64,000 bases of DNA from JAXDAY01 sp034679345 (GTDB lineage: Bacteria; Eisenbacteria; RBG-16-71-46; CAIMUX01; VGJL01). Positions 44,290 to 52,213 of this stretch are shown one piece after another. Each line of letters begins with the position of its first letter. Within the stretch, counting starts at the first letter, position 1. The position numbers and the translations under genes are program-made. Under the pieces are notes generated by a model that worked only from the letters and a program-made list of their open reading frames with translations, did no database searches and was not told the DNA's origin. Location: contig JAXDAY010000013.1 of the NCBI GenBank assembly GCA_034679345.1, forward strand, positions 220,522 through 284,521. Direction: 5' to 3'.

Positions 44290-44718
44290 ATGCGACCGAC
44301 CGTGCTTCTCATCGACGACGATCAGCGCCTTCTCGACATGTACGCCATCAAGTTCTCGCTCGATGGGTCGTGCCTCCTGCTCACGGCGGCAACGCCGGAG
44401 GAGGGCTTTGAGACAGCCCGCTTCTCGCGGCCTGACATCATCCTCCTCGACCTCGTGCTTCCGAAGGAGGAAGGGCTCGCGCCGCCCCTGAACAAGGAGG
44501 CGGGGTTCGAGGTCCTGGCCCACCTCAAGGCTGATCCGCCGACCAAGGCGATTCCGGTCGTGATCTTCACGAATCTCGACGAATCGCAGCGGGACAACGT
44601 GGATCGCGCGAAAGCCCTCGGCGCCAGGGACTACTGGGTCAAGGCGAAGCTCCTGCCGGCGCAGGTCGTCGCGCGCGTCAAGGCGATTGTCGGTCCACAC
44701 GCTCCGGGCGGTCCTTGA
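44290..44718 (+). CDS. Single-domain response regulator 2
   Basis: 142 residues, receiver only: LLIDDDQ (acidic pocket), LLD54LVLPKEEG with an insertion of about 10 residues after the acceptor loop, VIFTNLDE (Thr) and YWVKAKL (Lys). The loop insertion makes it distinct from the first receiver. It lacks an output domain. Confidence 0.88.
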   Translation: MRPTVLLIDDDQRLLDMYAIKFSLDGSCLLLTAATPEEGFETARFSRPDIILLDLVLPKEEGLAPPLNKEAGFEVLAHLKADPPTKAIPVVIFTNLDESQRDNVDRAKALGARDYWVKAKLLPAQVVARVKAIVGPHAPGGP

Positions 44719-44742
44719 CAACGGATTGAGGGGGAGTAGGCT
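44715..44742 (+). promoter_or_regulatory. Candidate promoter for the Asn/Thr-rich protein
   Basis: TTGACA (44715-44720), a 16-base spacer and TAGGCT (44737-44742) overlap the end of the second receiver gene. The predicted leader to the ATG at 44833 is about 84 bases. Confidence 0.4.
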
Positions 44743-44832
44743 GTGGCCAGCGAAGAAACCCTCCGCTCCGGCCGCTCTCCCGTCCAGACTCCCGCTCCTT
44801 CGCCTCCTATCTAAGTCGTAACCCACTCACCC

Positions 44833-45612
44833 ATGTCCAATACCTCATCTCCTCGCGGCATCGCGGCGCTCCTCGTCCTCGCCATCGTGCTTGTCCTGGC
44901 GCTTGTTGTCGCTGGCGCGGCCTACTTTGCGACCCGGGCGCCATCAAACACGAACACGGCTCCTCAGAACGCAAATGTCCTCGTTTCCAACCAGAATCGC
45001 AATTCGTCTTCGAACGTGAACGTTGCGACGAACACCAACTCGGCTGCCAATACGAACGCCACAACGACCACCAACGAGTCCGCCAACGCGAATACAAACA
45101 CGAGCAGCACCACGAATGTCGCCATCCCTGCAGGATGGACAACATATGACTCGTCGCAATCCGAACTTCTTGCGCTCCGGAGCCTCTTCCCTAGTTTCAC
45201 TGTCTCCTATCCGTCTACGTGGAAACACTACGAAGAACTCGGGGGCCTCTACCTAGCCGAGGCCGGGATCGCGAATCTCGAACCGCAGATCAACTTCAGC
45301 CGCTCAGACGTAGTACTTGGGGACAGCATCATTTACAGCTGCAAGTCCAGATTGCGCGCAGTGGGTCCACGTGCACCGCTCTATGATGTCGCGAAGGTCG
45401 TCGCGATAAACGGCATCGACAGCGCCTATTTGAGTTATCACGTCGACGACTCTCTGGAGGTAGCTCAGAGCGATAGAGACGGAATATTCGTCTGCATCCC
45501 ACTCTCAGCGGCGACTGACTTCGTCTGGGCACGCTCGCGATCTGCTGGTTTCATCACCTCATTCTTCGACGCGGTGCTCGCGACGTATTCCCTTCACGAT
45601 CGGACTCCCTGA
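44833..45612 (+). CDS. Membrane-anchored protein with Asn/Thr-rich linker
   Basis: 259 residues: one N-terminal TM helix (about 10-33), a low-complexity Asn/Thr/Ala/Ser linker (about 38-97), then a compact extracytoplasmic domain (about 98-259) starting PAGWTTYDSSQSELLALRS with SYPSTWKHYEELGGLYLAE. The linker type is very common in Patescibacteria (CPR) envelope proteins and unusual beside GC-rich FCB-like genes. Codons are noticeably more AT-rich here than in neighbours. Function unknown. Confidence 0.75.
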   Translation: MSNTSSPRGIAALLVLAIVLVLALVVAGAAYFATRAPSNTNTAPQNANVLVSNQNRNSSSNVNVATNTNSAANTNATTTTNESANANTNTSSTTNVAIPAGWTTYDSSQSELLALRSLFPSFTVSYPSTWKHYEELGGLYLAEAGIANLEPQINFSRSDVVLGDSIIYSCKSRLRAVGPRAPLYDVAKVVAINGIDSAYLSYHVDDSLEVAQSDRDGIFVCIPLSAATDFVWARSRSAGFITSFFDAVLATYSLHDRTP

Positions 45613-45734
45613 CGTATTGGATCAGAGAGGCCGATCACGGGAGGGAATCATTGTTCTCTTCCGATCATTGACAACCTATGGGCAGCCATGTGGGCTGCCG
45701 AACAACGTCGTCTTTCGACGAAAGGAGGCTCGCG

Positions 45735-48074
45735 ATGCGGCATTCGCATCTTGCGATCTACGCGTTGGCGCTGGCGGTGTTCGGCGCCAGAGCCGCGAAC
45801 GCGCAATGCGACGGCAACTGGGGTACTGCCCTGGCGGCCTACAGGAACGTCACAGCGTTTTCGAACGGCTCGGGCTGCTTGTGCTGCCAGGGCACGTATG
45901 GGTACCAGTACCAATGCGTCGAGTACGCGAAGCGGTTCTATGGCGAAGCGATGCACTTCTCCTCCACTGGGTGGTCTGGAGACGGCAGCGACTACTATGG
46001 TTCCGCCGAGACAAAGGGCCTTCGGGTCTTCGATCAAGACGGAGCGGTGAAGCCGAAAGAAAACGACATCATCTGCTTCTCGGGAGGCGCTGCTGGGCAT
46101 GTGGGGATCATTACCTCGGTCGGGGCGGCCTACGTCGACATGATCGACCAGAATCGTACGACATCAAGCGCTGACAACCCGAAGAGACTTACAATGGAAG
46201 TGATCGACGGAACCTACAGGATCCATTCCTTCTCAGGATCGTACCCGGTCCAGGGTTGGCTCCGTGGCTACACCTCGGACTACGATCACCAATCGCCAAG
46301 CACCAGCATCGACCTCTCTCCTGGCCAGGAATACGAGTTCAAGGTGTGGTTTCGGAACACGAGCCGGCCAAATGCTCCGCACTGGAGGAACGACGGCGGT
46401 GACCACTCCATCGAGCTCCGGTCCTGCACCAGCGCAGGAGACGAAGCATCCTGCTTCCTGCGGCCGGTCGCCGGTAGACCAGCGTGGCTCGACCCGACCG
46501 ATCGCAAACGGATCGTACGGATGACCCAGTCTGACGTCGGCACCGACGGGGTTGCAGAGTTCTCGTTCTGGGGGAGGGTCCCGGACGGTGCGACTACTGG
46601 CCTTCGAGTGATCTACTTCCGCCCATTCCACAACTCTGGCGAGTGGATCGAGGAATGGGGCGGGATGAGTTTCAGCGTCAATGTGGTCGCCCCGGATCCT
46701 CCACCTCCACCTCCTCCCCCCTCAGCCCCCGCCTTCACGGCCCTCACCGGCCGCTTCAACGACGACACCTACTCGGACGTCTGCCTCTATGACGAAGTAC
46801 CCGGCTCGTGGTATGTCTCGTGCCGCGATCCTTCGGCGAACCGTTTCATTGCGAACATCTCTCCCTGGCTCACCGGCTTCGGCATCAATGGAGGATACAC
46901 CGCGCTCGCCGGGGACATCGGGGGGTCGGATCTCGACGACGTCTGTCTCTTCAATCCTGCGCTCGGTCGCTGGTTTGTTGCGTACAGCGCCGGCGATCAC
47001 TTCTCGATTGCTACCGGAACAGGCCCCAACGGGTCGTGGCTCGACGACTGGGGCGCGGACGAGACGAACAAAGCCTACACCCCCTTCCTCGCTGACGCGA
47101 ACAATGATGGCTACCTCGACGCGGTCCTCTACGAGGCAGTCACCGGCAATTGGTACGTCTCTCTCCGCAATCCGTCAGCCAACGACTTCATAAGGGCGTA
47201 TACGCCCTGGATCACCGGCTTCGGCGATGGCATCGGTCTCTACCAACCCGTCGTCGGCAACTTCTGCGGTGACGGCAAGTACGACATCGCGCTCTATGCC
47301 CTCTCCACCGGCAATTGGTACGTGGCCCAAAACACCGGATCCGGCTTCACAAGGTCCGCGACAAACCCCTGGATCACCGGCTTTGGCAACGGCAGCAGCT
47401 ACCAGGTGCTCGCAGGCCAGTTCCGGGGTGACGTGCTCACCGATATCGCTCTCTTTCAACCCTCGACTGGCAACTGGTTCGTTGCGCAGAGTACCGGCTC
47501 CGCATTCACGAAGCTCAACGGGCCAGAAATCTACGGCGCTTGGATCACCGGCTACGGTGACAGCGCCTATCGGCCGCTCACCGGCTACTTTAGCTGGGAC
47601 AGCTACCTCGACATCGGGCTCTATGACCCGACCCTTGGCCGCTGGTTCGTCGCAACGAACGACGGCAACCCCGACCGCTTCACAAGAACCGATGGGCCCT
47701 ATGCCGCCGGCTCTTGGCTCGACGGCTGGGGCACCGAGCCATCCGGCAAGATGCTCCCTCCCAGGGAGCCCGATACCCACGAGCCTCTCAATCCACTGCC
47801 GGAGCCAAGTGTCATCGCAAGCAGCTTCTCCCTCTTCCCGAATCCGCTGCCGCCTGGCGCCGTCCTGCAGCTTGTGATCCCCACCGGCAGCAAGTCGGTG
47901 ACCGTCACGGACGTGAGCGGTCGGGTCGTCTTCACGAGCCCCGCCACGCTGCCACGCATCAGCTGGGATCCCCAGGATGCGCCCGGCACCCGCCTTTCCT
48001 CCGGCATCTACTTCGTTCGACTCTCCGGTCAGTCTTCCGGCCGCACGACGCAGAAGCTCATCGTTCTCCGCTGA
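45735..48074 (+). CDS. Secreted CHAP-domain protein with six repeats and a sorting domain
   Basis: 779 residues from the ATG at 45735, which follows an AAAGGAGG site. Signal peptide (about 1-21). The CHAP amidase/peptidase domain (about 22-185) has the catalytic Cys in YQCVEYAKRFYG and His in GHVGIITS. A beta domain (about 190-330) and a poly-Pro linker come next. Six repeats of about 55 residues (about 335-675; YDIALYALSTGNWYVAQNT is typical) resemble VCBS/FG-GAP propeller blades. The C-terminus (about 695-779; SLFPNPLPPG to IYFVRLSGQ) is a FlgD-Ig/T9SS type-A sorting-like domain. It likely cleaves peptidoglycan of other cells or modifies the surface. Confidence 0.88.
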   Translation: MRHSHLAIYALALAVFGARAANAQCDGNWGTALAAYRNVTAFSNGSGCLCCQGTYGYQYQCVEYAKRFYGEAMHFSSTGWSGDGSDYYGSAETKGLRVFDQDGAVKPKENDIICFSGGAAGHVGIITSVGAAYVDMIDQNRTTSSADNPKRLTMEVIDGTYRIHSFSGSYPVQGWLRGYTSDYDHQSPSTSIDLSPGQEYEFKVWFRNTSRPNAPHWRNDGGDHSIELRSCTSAGDEASCFLRPVAGRPAWLDPTDRKRIVRMTQSDVGTDGVAEFSFWGRVPDGATTGLRVIYFRPFHNSGEWIEEWGGMSFSVNVVAPDPPPPPPPPSAPAFTALTGRFNDDTYSDVCLYDEVPGSWYVSCRDPSANRFIANISPWLTGFGINGGYTALAGDIGGSDLDDVCLFNPALGRWFVAYSAGDHFSIATGTGPNGSWLDDWGADETNKAYTPFLADANNDGYLDAVLYEAVTGNWYVSLRNPSANDFIRAYTPWITGFGDGIGLYQPVVGNFCGDGKYDIALYALSTGNWYVAQNTGSGFTRSATNPWITGFGNGSSYQVLAGQFRGDVLTDIALFQPSTGNWFVAQSTGSAFTKLNGPEIYGAWITGYGDSAYRPLTGYFSWDSYLDIGLYDPTLGRWFVATNDGNPDRFTRTDGPYAAGSWLDGWGTEPSGKMLPPREPDTHEPLNPLPEPSVIASSFSLFPNPLPPGAVLQLVIPTGSKSVTVTDVSGRVVFTSPATLPRISWDPQDAPGTRLSSGIYFVRLSGQSSGRTTQKLIVLR
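46735..47755 (+). repeat. Six in-gene repeats of about 165 bp
   Basis: The region encodes six units sharing W(I/L)TGFG-type turns and (D/N)(I/V)(A/C)L(Y/F)-x-P-x-(T/L)G(N/R)W(Y/F)V. The units differ enough at DNA level to be an old propeller rather than a recent expansion. Confidence 0.7.
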
Positions 48075-48094
48075 TCCTCTGATCTTCTCTCTCC

Positions 48095-48117
48095 CCCGAG
48101 CCCTGCTCGGGTTTTTT
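48095..48117 (+). terminator. Rho-independent terminator after the CHAP gene
   Basis: A 7-bp perfect stem (CCCGAGC at 48095-48101, GCTCGGG at 48105-48111), a 3-base loop and six Ts (48112-48117) lie 20 bases past the stop codon. Confidence 0.9.
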
Positions 48118-48208
48118 CTTCCCTCTGATCCCGCTGCCGGCAGTTCATCCGTTCTACCCGTGTTGGGCCTTCTTTGACGGACGCCGAAGACTGTGCCATG
48201 AATGTCTC

Positions 48209-48427
48209 ATGACTCCAGGTGAAGAACATCCTGACACGCCAAGAGCCCGTCCCGTCTTTGAGGGCTGGACCGTCGATGTCCGCCTGCGGCAGTTCCGCCG
48301 CGCCAAACATGGCGAAGCCCTCGCGTTCGTACCCTTCGACAGCGTGGGCGGTAGGCGGCTGCTGGAACGCTGCCGAGCGCGCAAGAATCACTCACGAGAT
48401 CCCGATGAGCCTGGTGAACTGCCCTGA
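48209..48427 (+). CDS. 72-residue conserved-looking small protein
   Basis: The core FEGWTVDVRLRQFRRAKHGE followed by ALAFVPFDSVGGRRLLERC recalls a small bacterial/archaeal family with a WTVDxRLRQFR signature, so the gene is probably real despite lacking a clear ribosome site. No function is known to me. Its 3' end overlaps the start of the zinc-ribbon gene by 23 bases. Confidence 0.5.
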   Translation: MTPGEEHPDTPRARPVFEGWTVDVRLRQFRRAKHGEALAFVPFDSVGGRRLLERCRARKNHSRDPDEPGELP

Positions 48428-48698
48428 GTGCAATGCGAGCATCTCCGCCAGAGCCCAGAGCTGCCCGCATTGCGGCAACCCGATGCGTCCAACGGTCGTC
48501 GAGAGCACGGGCAAGGTCTGGAAGGTCCTGGTCCTTCTCGGATGGCTGACCGTTCTTCCCGGAGCCTACCTGGTAGTCCGCGGACTCGGGAACCGCGGCT
48601 GGTTCGATCCGACGACCGGTCTCGGAATCATGATTGCATCCGTCGGCATCGCAGCGCTGATCGTGGGCCGCTTTGGTTCCTGGTGGAACCACCGGTAG
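48405..48698 (+). CDS. Zinc-ribbon membrane protein
   Basis: 97 residues. An N-terminal zinc ribbon (CPECNASISARAQSCPHCG, four Cys) is followed by two TM helices (about 38-58 and 68-88) and a short basic end. Such zinc-ribbon membrane proteins are widespread and uncharacterised. The ATG at 48405 overlaps the small gene before it. Confidence 0.72.
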   Translation: MSLVNCPECNASISARAQSCPHCGNPMRPTVVESTGKVWKVLVLLGWLTVLPGAYLVVRGLGNRGWFDPTTGLGIMIASVGIAALIVGRFGSWWNHR

Positions 48699-48714
48699 CT
48701 CCTGCGACGTCGGA

Positions 48715-48733
48715 CATCCCCGACCTCCGCCCC
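48715..48733 (+). repeat. Element repeat copy A
   Basis: CATCCCCGACCTCC (48715-48728) followed by G and CCCC. The same 14 bases recur at 57181-57194, and a related inverted copy lies at 50614-50635. It sits just past the end of the recombinase gene. Confidence 0.5.
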
Positions 48734-48742
48734 TTGGGGGGC

Positions 48743-48766
48743 TAACGTCGTGATTCCCCGACGTTA
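48743..48766. other. Inverted repeat at the recombinase stop codon
   Basis: TAACGTCG (48743-48750) and its complement CGACGTTA (48759-48766) flank an 8-base spacer. The right arm contains the recombinase stop codon. It may be a terminator between convergent genes or part of an attachment site; no T-tract is present. Confidence 0.4.
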
Positions 48767-50332
48767 CCGCTCTTCGTCACTCTTGTTTCTGCAGAAACTT
48801 GGCCATGCAATGTCGTCTTCATGGTGCATAAACCAGGTTCGGAGTCGTTTCACGACCCCGCTCCAGTCGGAAATGCGTCGTCCCTCCTCCATCAGAAGGA
48901 AGGGTTTCTTGGCTTCCATTCGCAGAGTTCTGTCCCGGAGAACGAGGTTCGATCCGAGCGAGATGAGGATTTCGCGCTTTTCGCCGTTGGCCGCCGCCGG
49001 GAAGCGTTTCGAGGCCTGATTGGCGAAGCGGAACGTCTTCACCGCGGGTTCGATCCATCGTTTCGGCGCGGTCTCCTCATGAAGGACTCTCTCCTTGATC
49101 CGCAGCTCCCGCTCCGTGAGTTCCTCCTTCTTGATCCTGTAGTCGTCATCGGAGATAAGGCCGCGGAGTCGCAGGTCGAGGAGCGCGGCCGACTCCTTCC
49201 GGGTCTCCTGGAGCACGGTCCCGAGCGACGTCGGCTTCGGCGCGGCAGCCGCGCGGTCACGTTTCTCCCGAGCCTGGAGTTCCCGTAGGCCCCACGCGAG
49301 CATGTCATCGTCGATGCGGATCCGGCGGAGAAAGGTCGTGATCTGCGTTTCGAGGGCCGCGACCTCGACGGACGGCTGCGGGCAGCGGAAGCCGAGCTTG
49401 CGCCGGCTGCAGTGGTAGTAGACGTAGCGGTGCCCGTGGCGTTGGACTTTGTGTTCCGCAGTCACCCCGTTGCCGCACTCCCCGCAGCGGATAAGCCCCG
49501 TGAACGCGAAGTCGTGCGCCTGAGGCGCCCGCCGGTTTGGCTTGCCGAGCATCTCCTGGATGCGGTCGAACTTGGCCTTTGACACCAACGGCTCGTGCGC
49601 GCCGAGGTACGGCACGCCGTTCCGCACGATGAGGCCGCAGTAGAAGGGATTCGTCAGCATGCGGTAGACCAGGCTCTGCGTGAGCGGCCCACCGCCGATC
49701 TTCCCGCGTCGCGGGACGCGGAAGCGCCACTCCCGCTCTGCGACCTGGAGGATCTCCCGAACGGAGCGACCGGCGAGGAACAGCTCAAGAATCTGCCGCA
49801 CCTGCTCGAAGCGTTCCGGGTCGGGAACGATCGTCTTGGTCACGACATCATTGAGGTACCCGGTCGGCGCCATCCCCGGGAGCCAGCCGAGCTCGAGCTT
49901 GGTCGTGTTGCCGTCCTTCACGGCCTTCTGGAGGTCGTCGATGTACTTCTTCGCCATGCCGAACTCGAGCGTCATCCAGAGCTTGTCGTCGCCTCGGTTC
50001 GTGTAGGTCCGGCCGGGGGTGACGATATCCGTGATGGCTCCTTGGTCGAGCGCCCAGATAAGCGTGCCGCCGTCGATGGGATTGCGGGAGAGGCGGTCAA
50101 GGCGCCAGCAGAGTATCCCCGTGGCTTGTCGCCGCTTGAGCTTCTGGAGCATCGCGGCGAACAGGGGCCGACCGGGCTCTTTCGCCGAACGACTTTCGCG
50201 GAGTTCCTCCACGATGTCGAGACCGCGCGCGCTCGCGTATGAGCGCAGTTCTCGCGCCTGGGTGTCTAGCGAGAGCACTTGACGGTCTTCGGAGTCGGTG
50301 GACTTGCGGGTGTAGACGATGTAGCCGGCCAT
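48764..50332 (-). CDS. Large serine recombinase
   Basis: 522 residues. The resolvase catalytic domain (about 1-150) has YTRKS11TDSEDRQVLSLDTQ with the catalytic Ser and ILCWRLDRLSRNPIDGG. The recombinase domain (about 160-265; GMAPTGYLND, YRMLTNPFYCGLIV) and a zinc ribbon (CGECGNGV, then CSRRKLGFRCP) follow. The C-terminal part is a coiled, basic region. Such enzymes integrate and excise elements at short att sites without a tRNA target. The variant beginning YTRKSTDSEDRQVLS is, in my recollection, frequent in Patescibacteria. It ends at the left side of the accessory region, where integrases commonly lie. Confidence 0.92.
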   Translation of the reverse strand: MAGYIVYTRKSTDSEDRQVLSLDTQARELRSYASARGLDIVEELRESRSAKEPGRPLFAAMLQKLKRRQATGILCWRLDRLSRNPIDGGTLIWALDQGAITDIVTPGRTYTNRGDDKLWMTLEFGMAKKYIDDLQKAVKDGNTTKLELGWLPGMAPTGYLNDVVTKTIVPDPERFEQVRQILELFLAGRSVREILQVAEREWRFRVPRRGKIGGGPLTQSLVYRMLTNPFYCGLIVRNGVPYLGAHEPLVSKAKFDRIQEMLGKPNRRAPQAHDFAFTGLIRCGECGNGVTAEHKVQRHGHRYVYYHCSRRKLGFRCPQPSVEVAALETQITTFLRRIRIDDDMLAWGLRELQAREKRDRAAAAPKPTSLGTVLQETRKESAALLDLRLRGLISDDDYRIKKEELTERELRIKERVLHEETAPKRWIEPAVKTFRFANQASKRFPAAANGEKREILISLGSNLVLRDRTLRMEAKKPFLLMEEGRRISDWSGVVKRLRTWFMHHEDDIAWPSFCRNKSDEER

Positions 50333-50343
50333 GGCGGACGAGT

Positions 50344-50580
50344 TTACTGATCGAGCTGGGTCAGCGTAGATGGCAGGCGGCGATCCGTCAAACGCGTCGC
50401 AGATCGAACCTTCGGAGATCCCTCGGTCACCTCTGGAAGGCGAAGGAAGATGTCGAGGACGCGGAGAAGCCGCTCGGCCATCTCCAGGGCTTCGTCGTCA
50501 CCCAGCATTTCGCCCTGGTTGCGATGCCAGATTGCCTTGAACTCGCTGAGCGACTGCCGCGAGATTGATGGCTGGTTCAT
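50344..50580 (-). CDS. 78-residue recombinase-associated protein
   Basis: Helical: LSEFKAIWHRNQGEMLGDDE and ALEMAERLLRVLDIFLRL. It ends 11 bases before the recombinase start on the same strand, so the two are co-transcribed. A similar small helical protein often precedes this recombinase type, in my recollection from CPR genomes. It might assist directionality or regulation; unproven. Confidence 0.6.
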   Translation of the reverse strand: MNQPSISRQSLSEFKAIWHRNQGEMLGDDEALEMAERLLRVLDIFLRLPEVTEGSPKVRSATRLTDRRLPSTLTQLDQ

Positions 50581-50613
50581 GCCCGCATCGTCGCAAGCCC
50601 GCCGGGGTTTGAG

Positions 50614-50635
50614 CAGGGGGGTGGACGTCGGGGAA
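50614..50635 (-). repeat. Element repeat copy B
   Basis: On the minus strand TTCCCCGACGTCCACCCCCC followed by TG. It matches copies A and C over most of its length and lies 34 bases upstream of the recombinase operon start, in the divergent control region. Confidence 0.45.
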
Positions 50636-50663
50636 GCCCGACCGCTTGGGGATGGGGAGCACT

Positions 50664-50725
50664 TGTGGATAGGGACCGGGGCGTCCCTCGGGGGGTCTAC
50701 TCTGCTGGGGACCTATTTGTCCACA
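50664..50725. promoter_or_regulatory. Inverted DnaA-box-like pair in the divergent control region
   Basis: TGTGGATAG (50664-50672) and TTGTCCACA (50717-50725) each differ by one or two bases from the DnaA box TTATCCACA or its complement, in opposite orientation. They lie between the recombinase operon and the XRE regulator operon. They could be an origin-like region or simply operator half-sites. Confidence 0.35.
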
Positions 50726-50791
50726 GAGCGTCGTGAATTCGCGACTTCACCCCCTCTTTTCGGTTTTTCTTCGGGTCGGTATTCTGCCTGC

Positions 50792-51070
50792 ATGACCGTG
50801 CAGCACACCCAACGTGCGACCCTCACGCGACCGCGATTCCCGAATCGGATCCGCGAGTATCGGCTGCAGAAGGGCATCTCCCAGAGGGAGCTGGGTCGCC
50901 GGATCGGGTACTGCCGGAGCGTCATCTCCGATTGGGAGCGCGGCTTCATTGTACCGTCGCTCAAGAACGCCTTCCGACTCGCGAGAGCGCTCGACACCCT
51001 TGCCGAGTCCCTCTATCTCGGCCTCTATTCGAAGTCATCCCAAGCAGCCCCTGACCAACCGCGACCATGA
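50792..51070 (+). CDS. XRE-family helix-turn-helix regulator
   Basis: 92 residues. The HTH core is IREYRLQKGISQRELGRRIG followed by YCRSVISDWERGFIVPSLKN, a standard Cro/CI-type domain. It is divergent from the recombinase pair and overlaps the next gene by four bases (ATGA at 51067-51070). It probably represses both units, as in phage and ICE control regions. Confidence 0.85.
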   Translation: MTVQHTQRATLTRPRFPNRIREYRLQKGISQRELGRRIGYCRSVISDWERGFIVPSLKNAFRLARALDTLAESLYLGLYSKSSQAAPDQPRP

Positions 51071-51681
51071 CTCACGCACTCGAACAGACGAAGACGCTCC
51101 TCGGCGCTCCACTCAAGACGAAGACCCCGGCGACGACGCTCGGCCGCGCCGCCCTTCTCTATCTCGCGCTCGTCGTCGCGGCCAACAGCGAAGGGCTCGT
51201 CATCCGCCGAACGCAGCAGCTCGCGCAGGATCTCGCTGTGTCCGAAGCGGCGATTGATCGCTGGGTCGCCCGGCTCGTCCAGGCGAAGCTCATCTCGGTT
51301 CTCTCCGCGTCTCCCTACTTGACGCTCCGGCTTCTCTTCTGGCCTGCCGCAGCCCCATCCCTAGAAGAAACCCACGAGAAAACGGGCAGCCGGCAGGCCC
51401 CTGCAGAATCTGCAGCTGCTGCAACAACAAAACAACAACAGCAAGGGGTTGGGGGTCCGGGGGAAGGGGAAGACGACGCCCGCATGGCCGCCCGTGTTCT
51501 CGGAGAGACCGACGCTGCCGAAGTCCGCGACCTCATCGCCCGGCAACCGGCTTCGATCGTCCGCAAGGCGCTCGCCGCGGTCGAGGCGACGCCCGCGCAT
51601 CGGATCCGGAAATCCCGCCTCGCCCTCTTCCGCTTCCTCCTCGCCAAGTTCTCCGAAACCATCGATGTCCGCGACCTCTGA
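51067..51681 (+). CDS. Winged-helix protein 1 of the element
   Basis: 204 residues. An N-terminal winged helix (about 25-95; VIRRTQQLAQDLAVSEAAID, WVARLVQAKLISVL) is followed by a Gln/Ala/Gly-rich linker (about 105-140) and a C-terminal helical motif (about 160-200) containing HRIRKSRLALFRFLLAKF. The same C-terminal motif closes the next gene's product, so the two are paralogues. A replication or partition role is possible. It overlaps the next gene by 17 bases. Confidence 0.7.
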   Translation: MTHALEQTKTLLGAPLKTKTPATTLGRAALLYLALVVAANSEGLVIRRTQQLAQDLAVSEAAIDRWVARLVQAKLISVLSASPYLTLRLLFWPAAAPSLEETHEKTGSRQAPAESAAAATTKQQQQGVGGPGEGEDDARMAARVLGETDAAEVRDLIARQPASIVRKALAAVEATPAHRIRKSRLALFRFLLAKFSETIDVRDL

Positions 51682-52213
51682 CCACGCCACGATCCAAATT
51701 CCCCGCCGCCTGCTTGAGCATCCGCGCGCCTTCCACGTGCGCCGGATGCGCGCCGCGGTCTGGCTCTATGTCCTCATCCTGAGCCGCCTCCCCAAGGGAT
51801 CCGACGCGGTCGACGTCGACCCTAGGGAGACCGCGCAGGCGATGGGACTCCCGGAGGGCACGATCGTGAGCTGGCTCGGCCACCTGCGGAAGTGCCGGTA
51901 CATCGAAGTGCTGCGGCAGGACGGCTCGATCCGTGTCCGCGTGAGGCGTCACCCGGTCGCGAAGCCCTCGGATGCCCCGCCCGCCTCCCGGTACTTCACG
52001 GTCGCGAAGGTCGAGCACGCCCTTCAGGAGACCGGACACCGGGATCTTCTCGAACCCGCGCTCGCCGCGAATCCCGATCCCGCCGTGAAGCGGGCGCTCG
52101 CGGCCACCCTCGCGGTGCCGGCGACCGAGATCCGGCGATCCAGAACAGCGCTCTTTCTCTATCTTCTGAAGAAATACGCCCATGAAGAACAACCAAACGA
52201 TTCTCGCCATTGA
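51665..52213 (+). CDS. Winged-helix protein 2 of the element
   Basis: 182 residues. Winged helix at about 25-90 (DVDPRETAQAMGLPEGTIVS, then LGHLRKCRYIEVLRQDGS), and a C-terminal ATEIRRSRTALFLYLLKKYA motif like that of its neighbour. It has no long linker. The ATG at 51665 is chosen as the N-terminus of the folded part; the longer upstream frame is the other gene's shadow. It overlaps the RuvC-like gene by 32 bases. Confidence 0.7.
   Translation: MSATSDHATIQIPRRLLEHPRAFHVRRMRAAVWLYVLILSRLPKGSDAVDVDPRETAQAMGLPEGTIVSWLGHLRKCRYIEVLRQDGSIRVRVRRHPVAKPSDAPPASRYFTVAKVEHALQETGHRDLLEPALAANPDPAVKRALAATLAVPATEIRRSRTALFLYLLKKYAHEEQPNDSRH

Noticed and set aside
46735..47755. CRISPR-like or satellite repeat array
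   Set aside because: The periodicity is protein-level propeller repeats inside the CHAP gene with diverged DNA; there are no identical direct repeats with unique spacers anywhere in the window.
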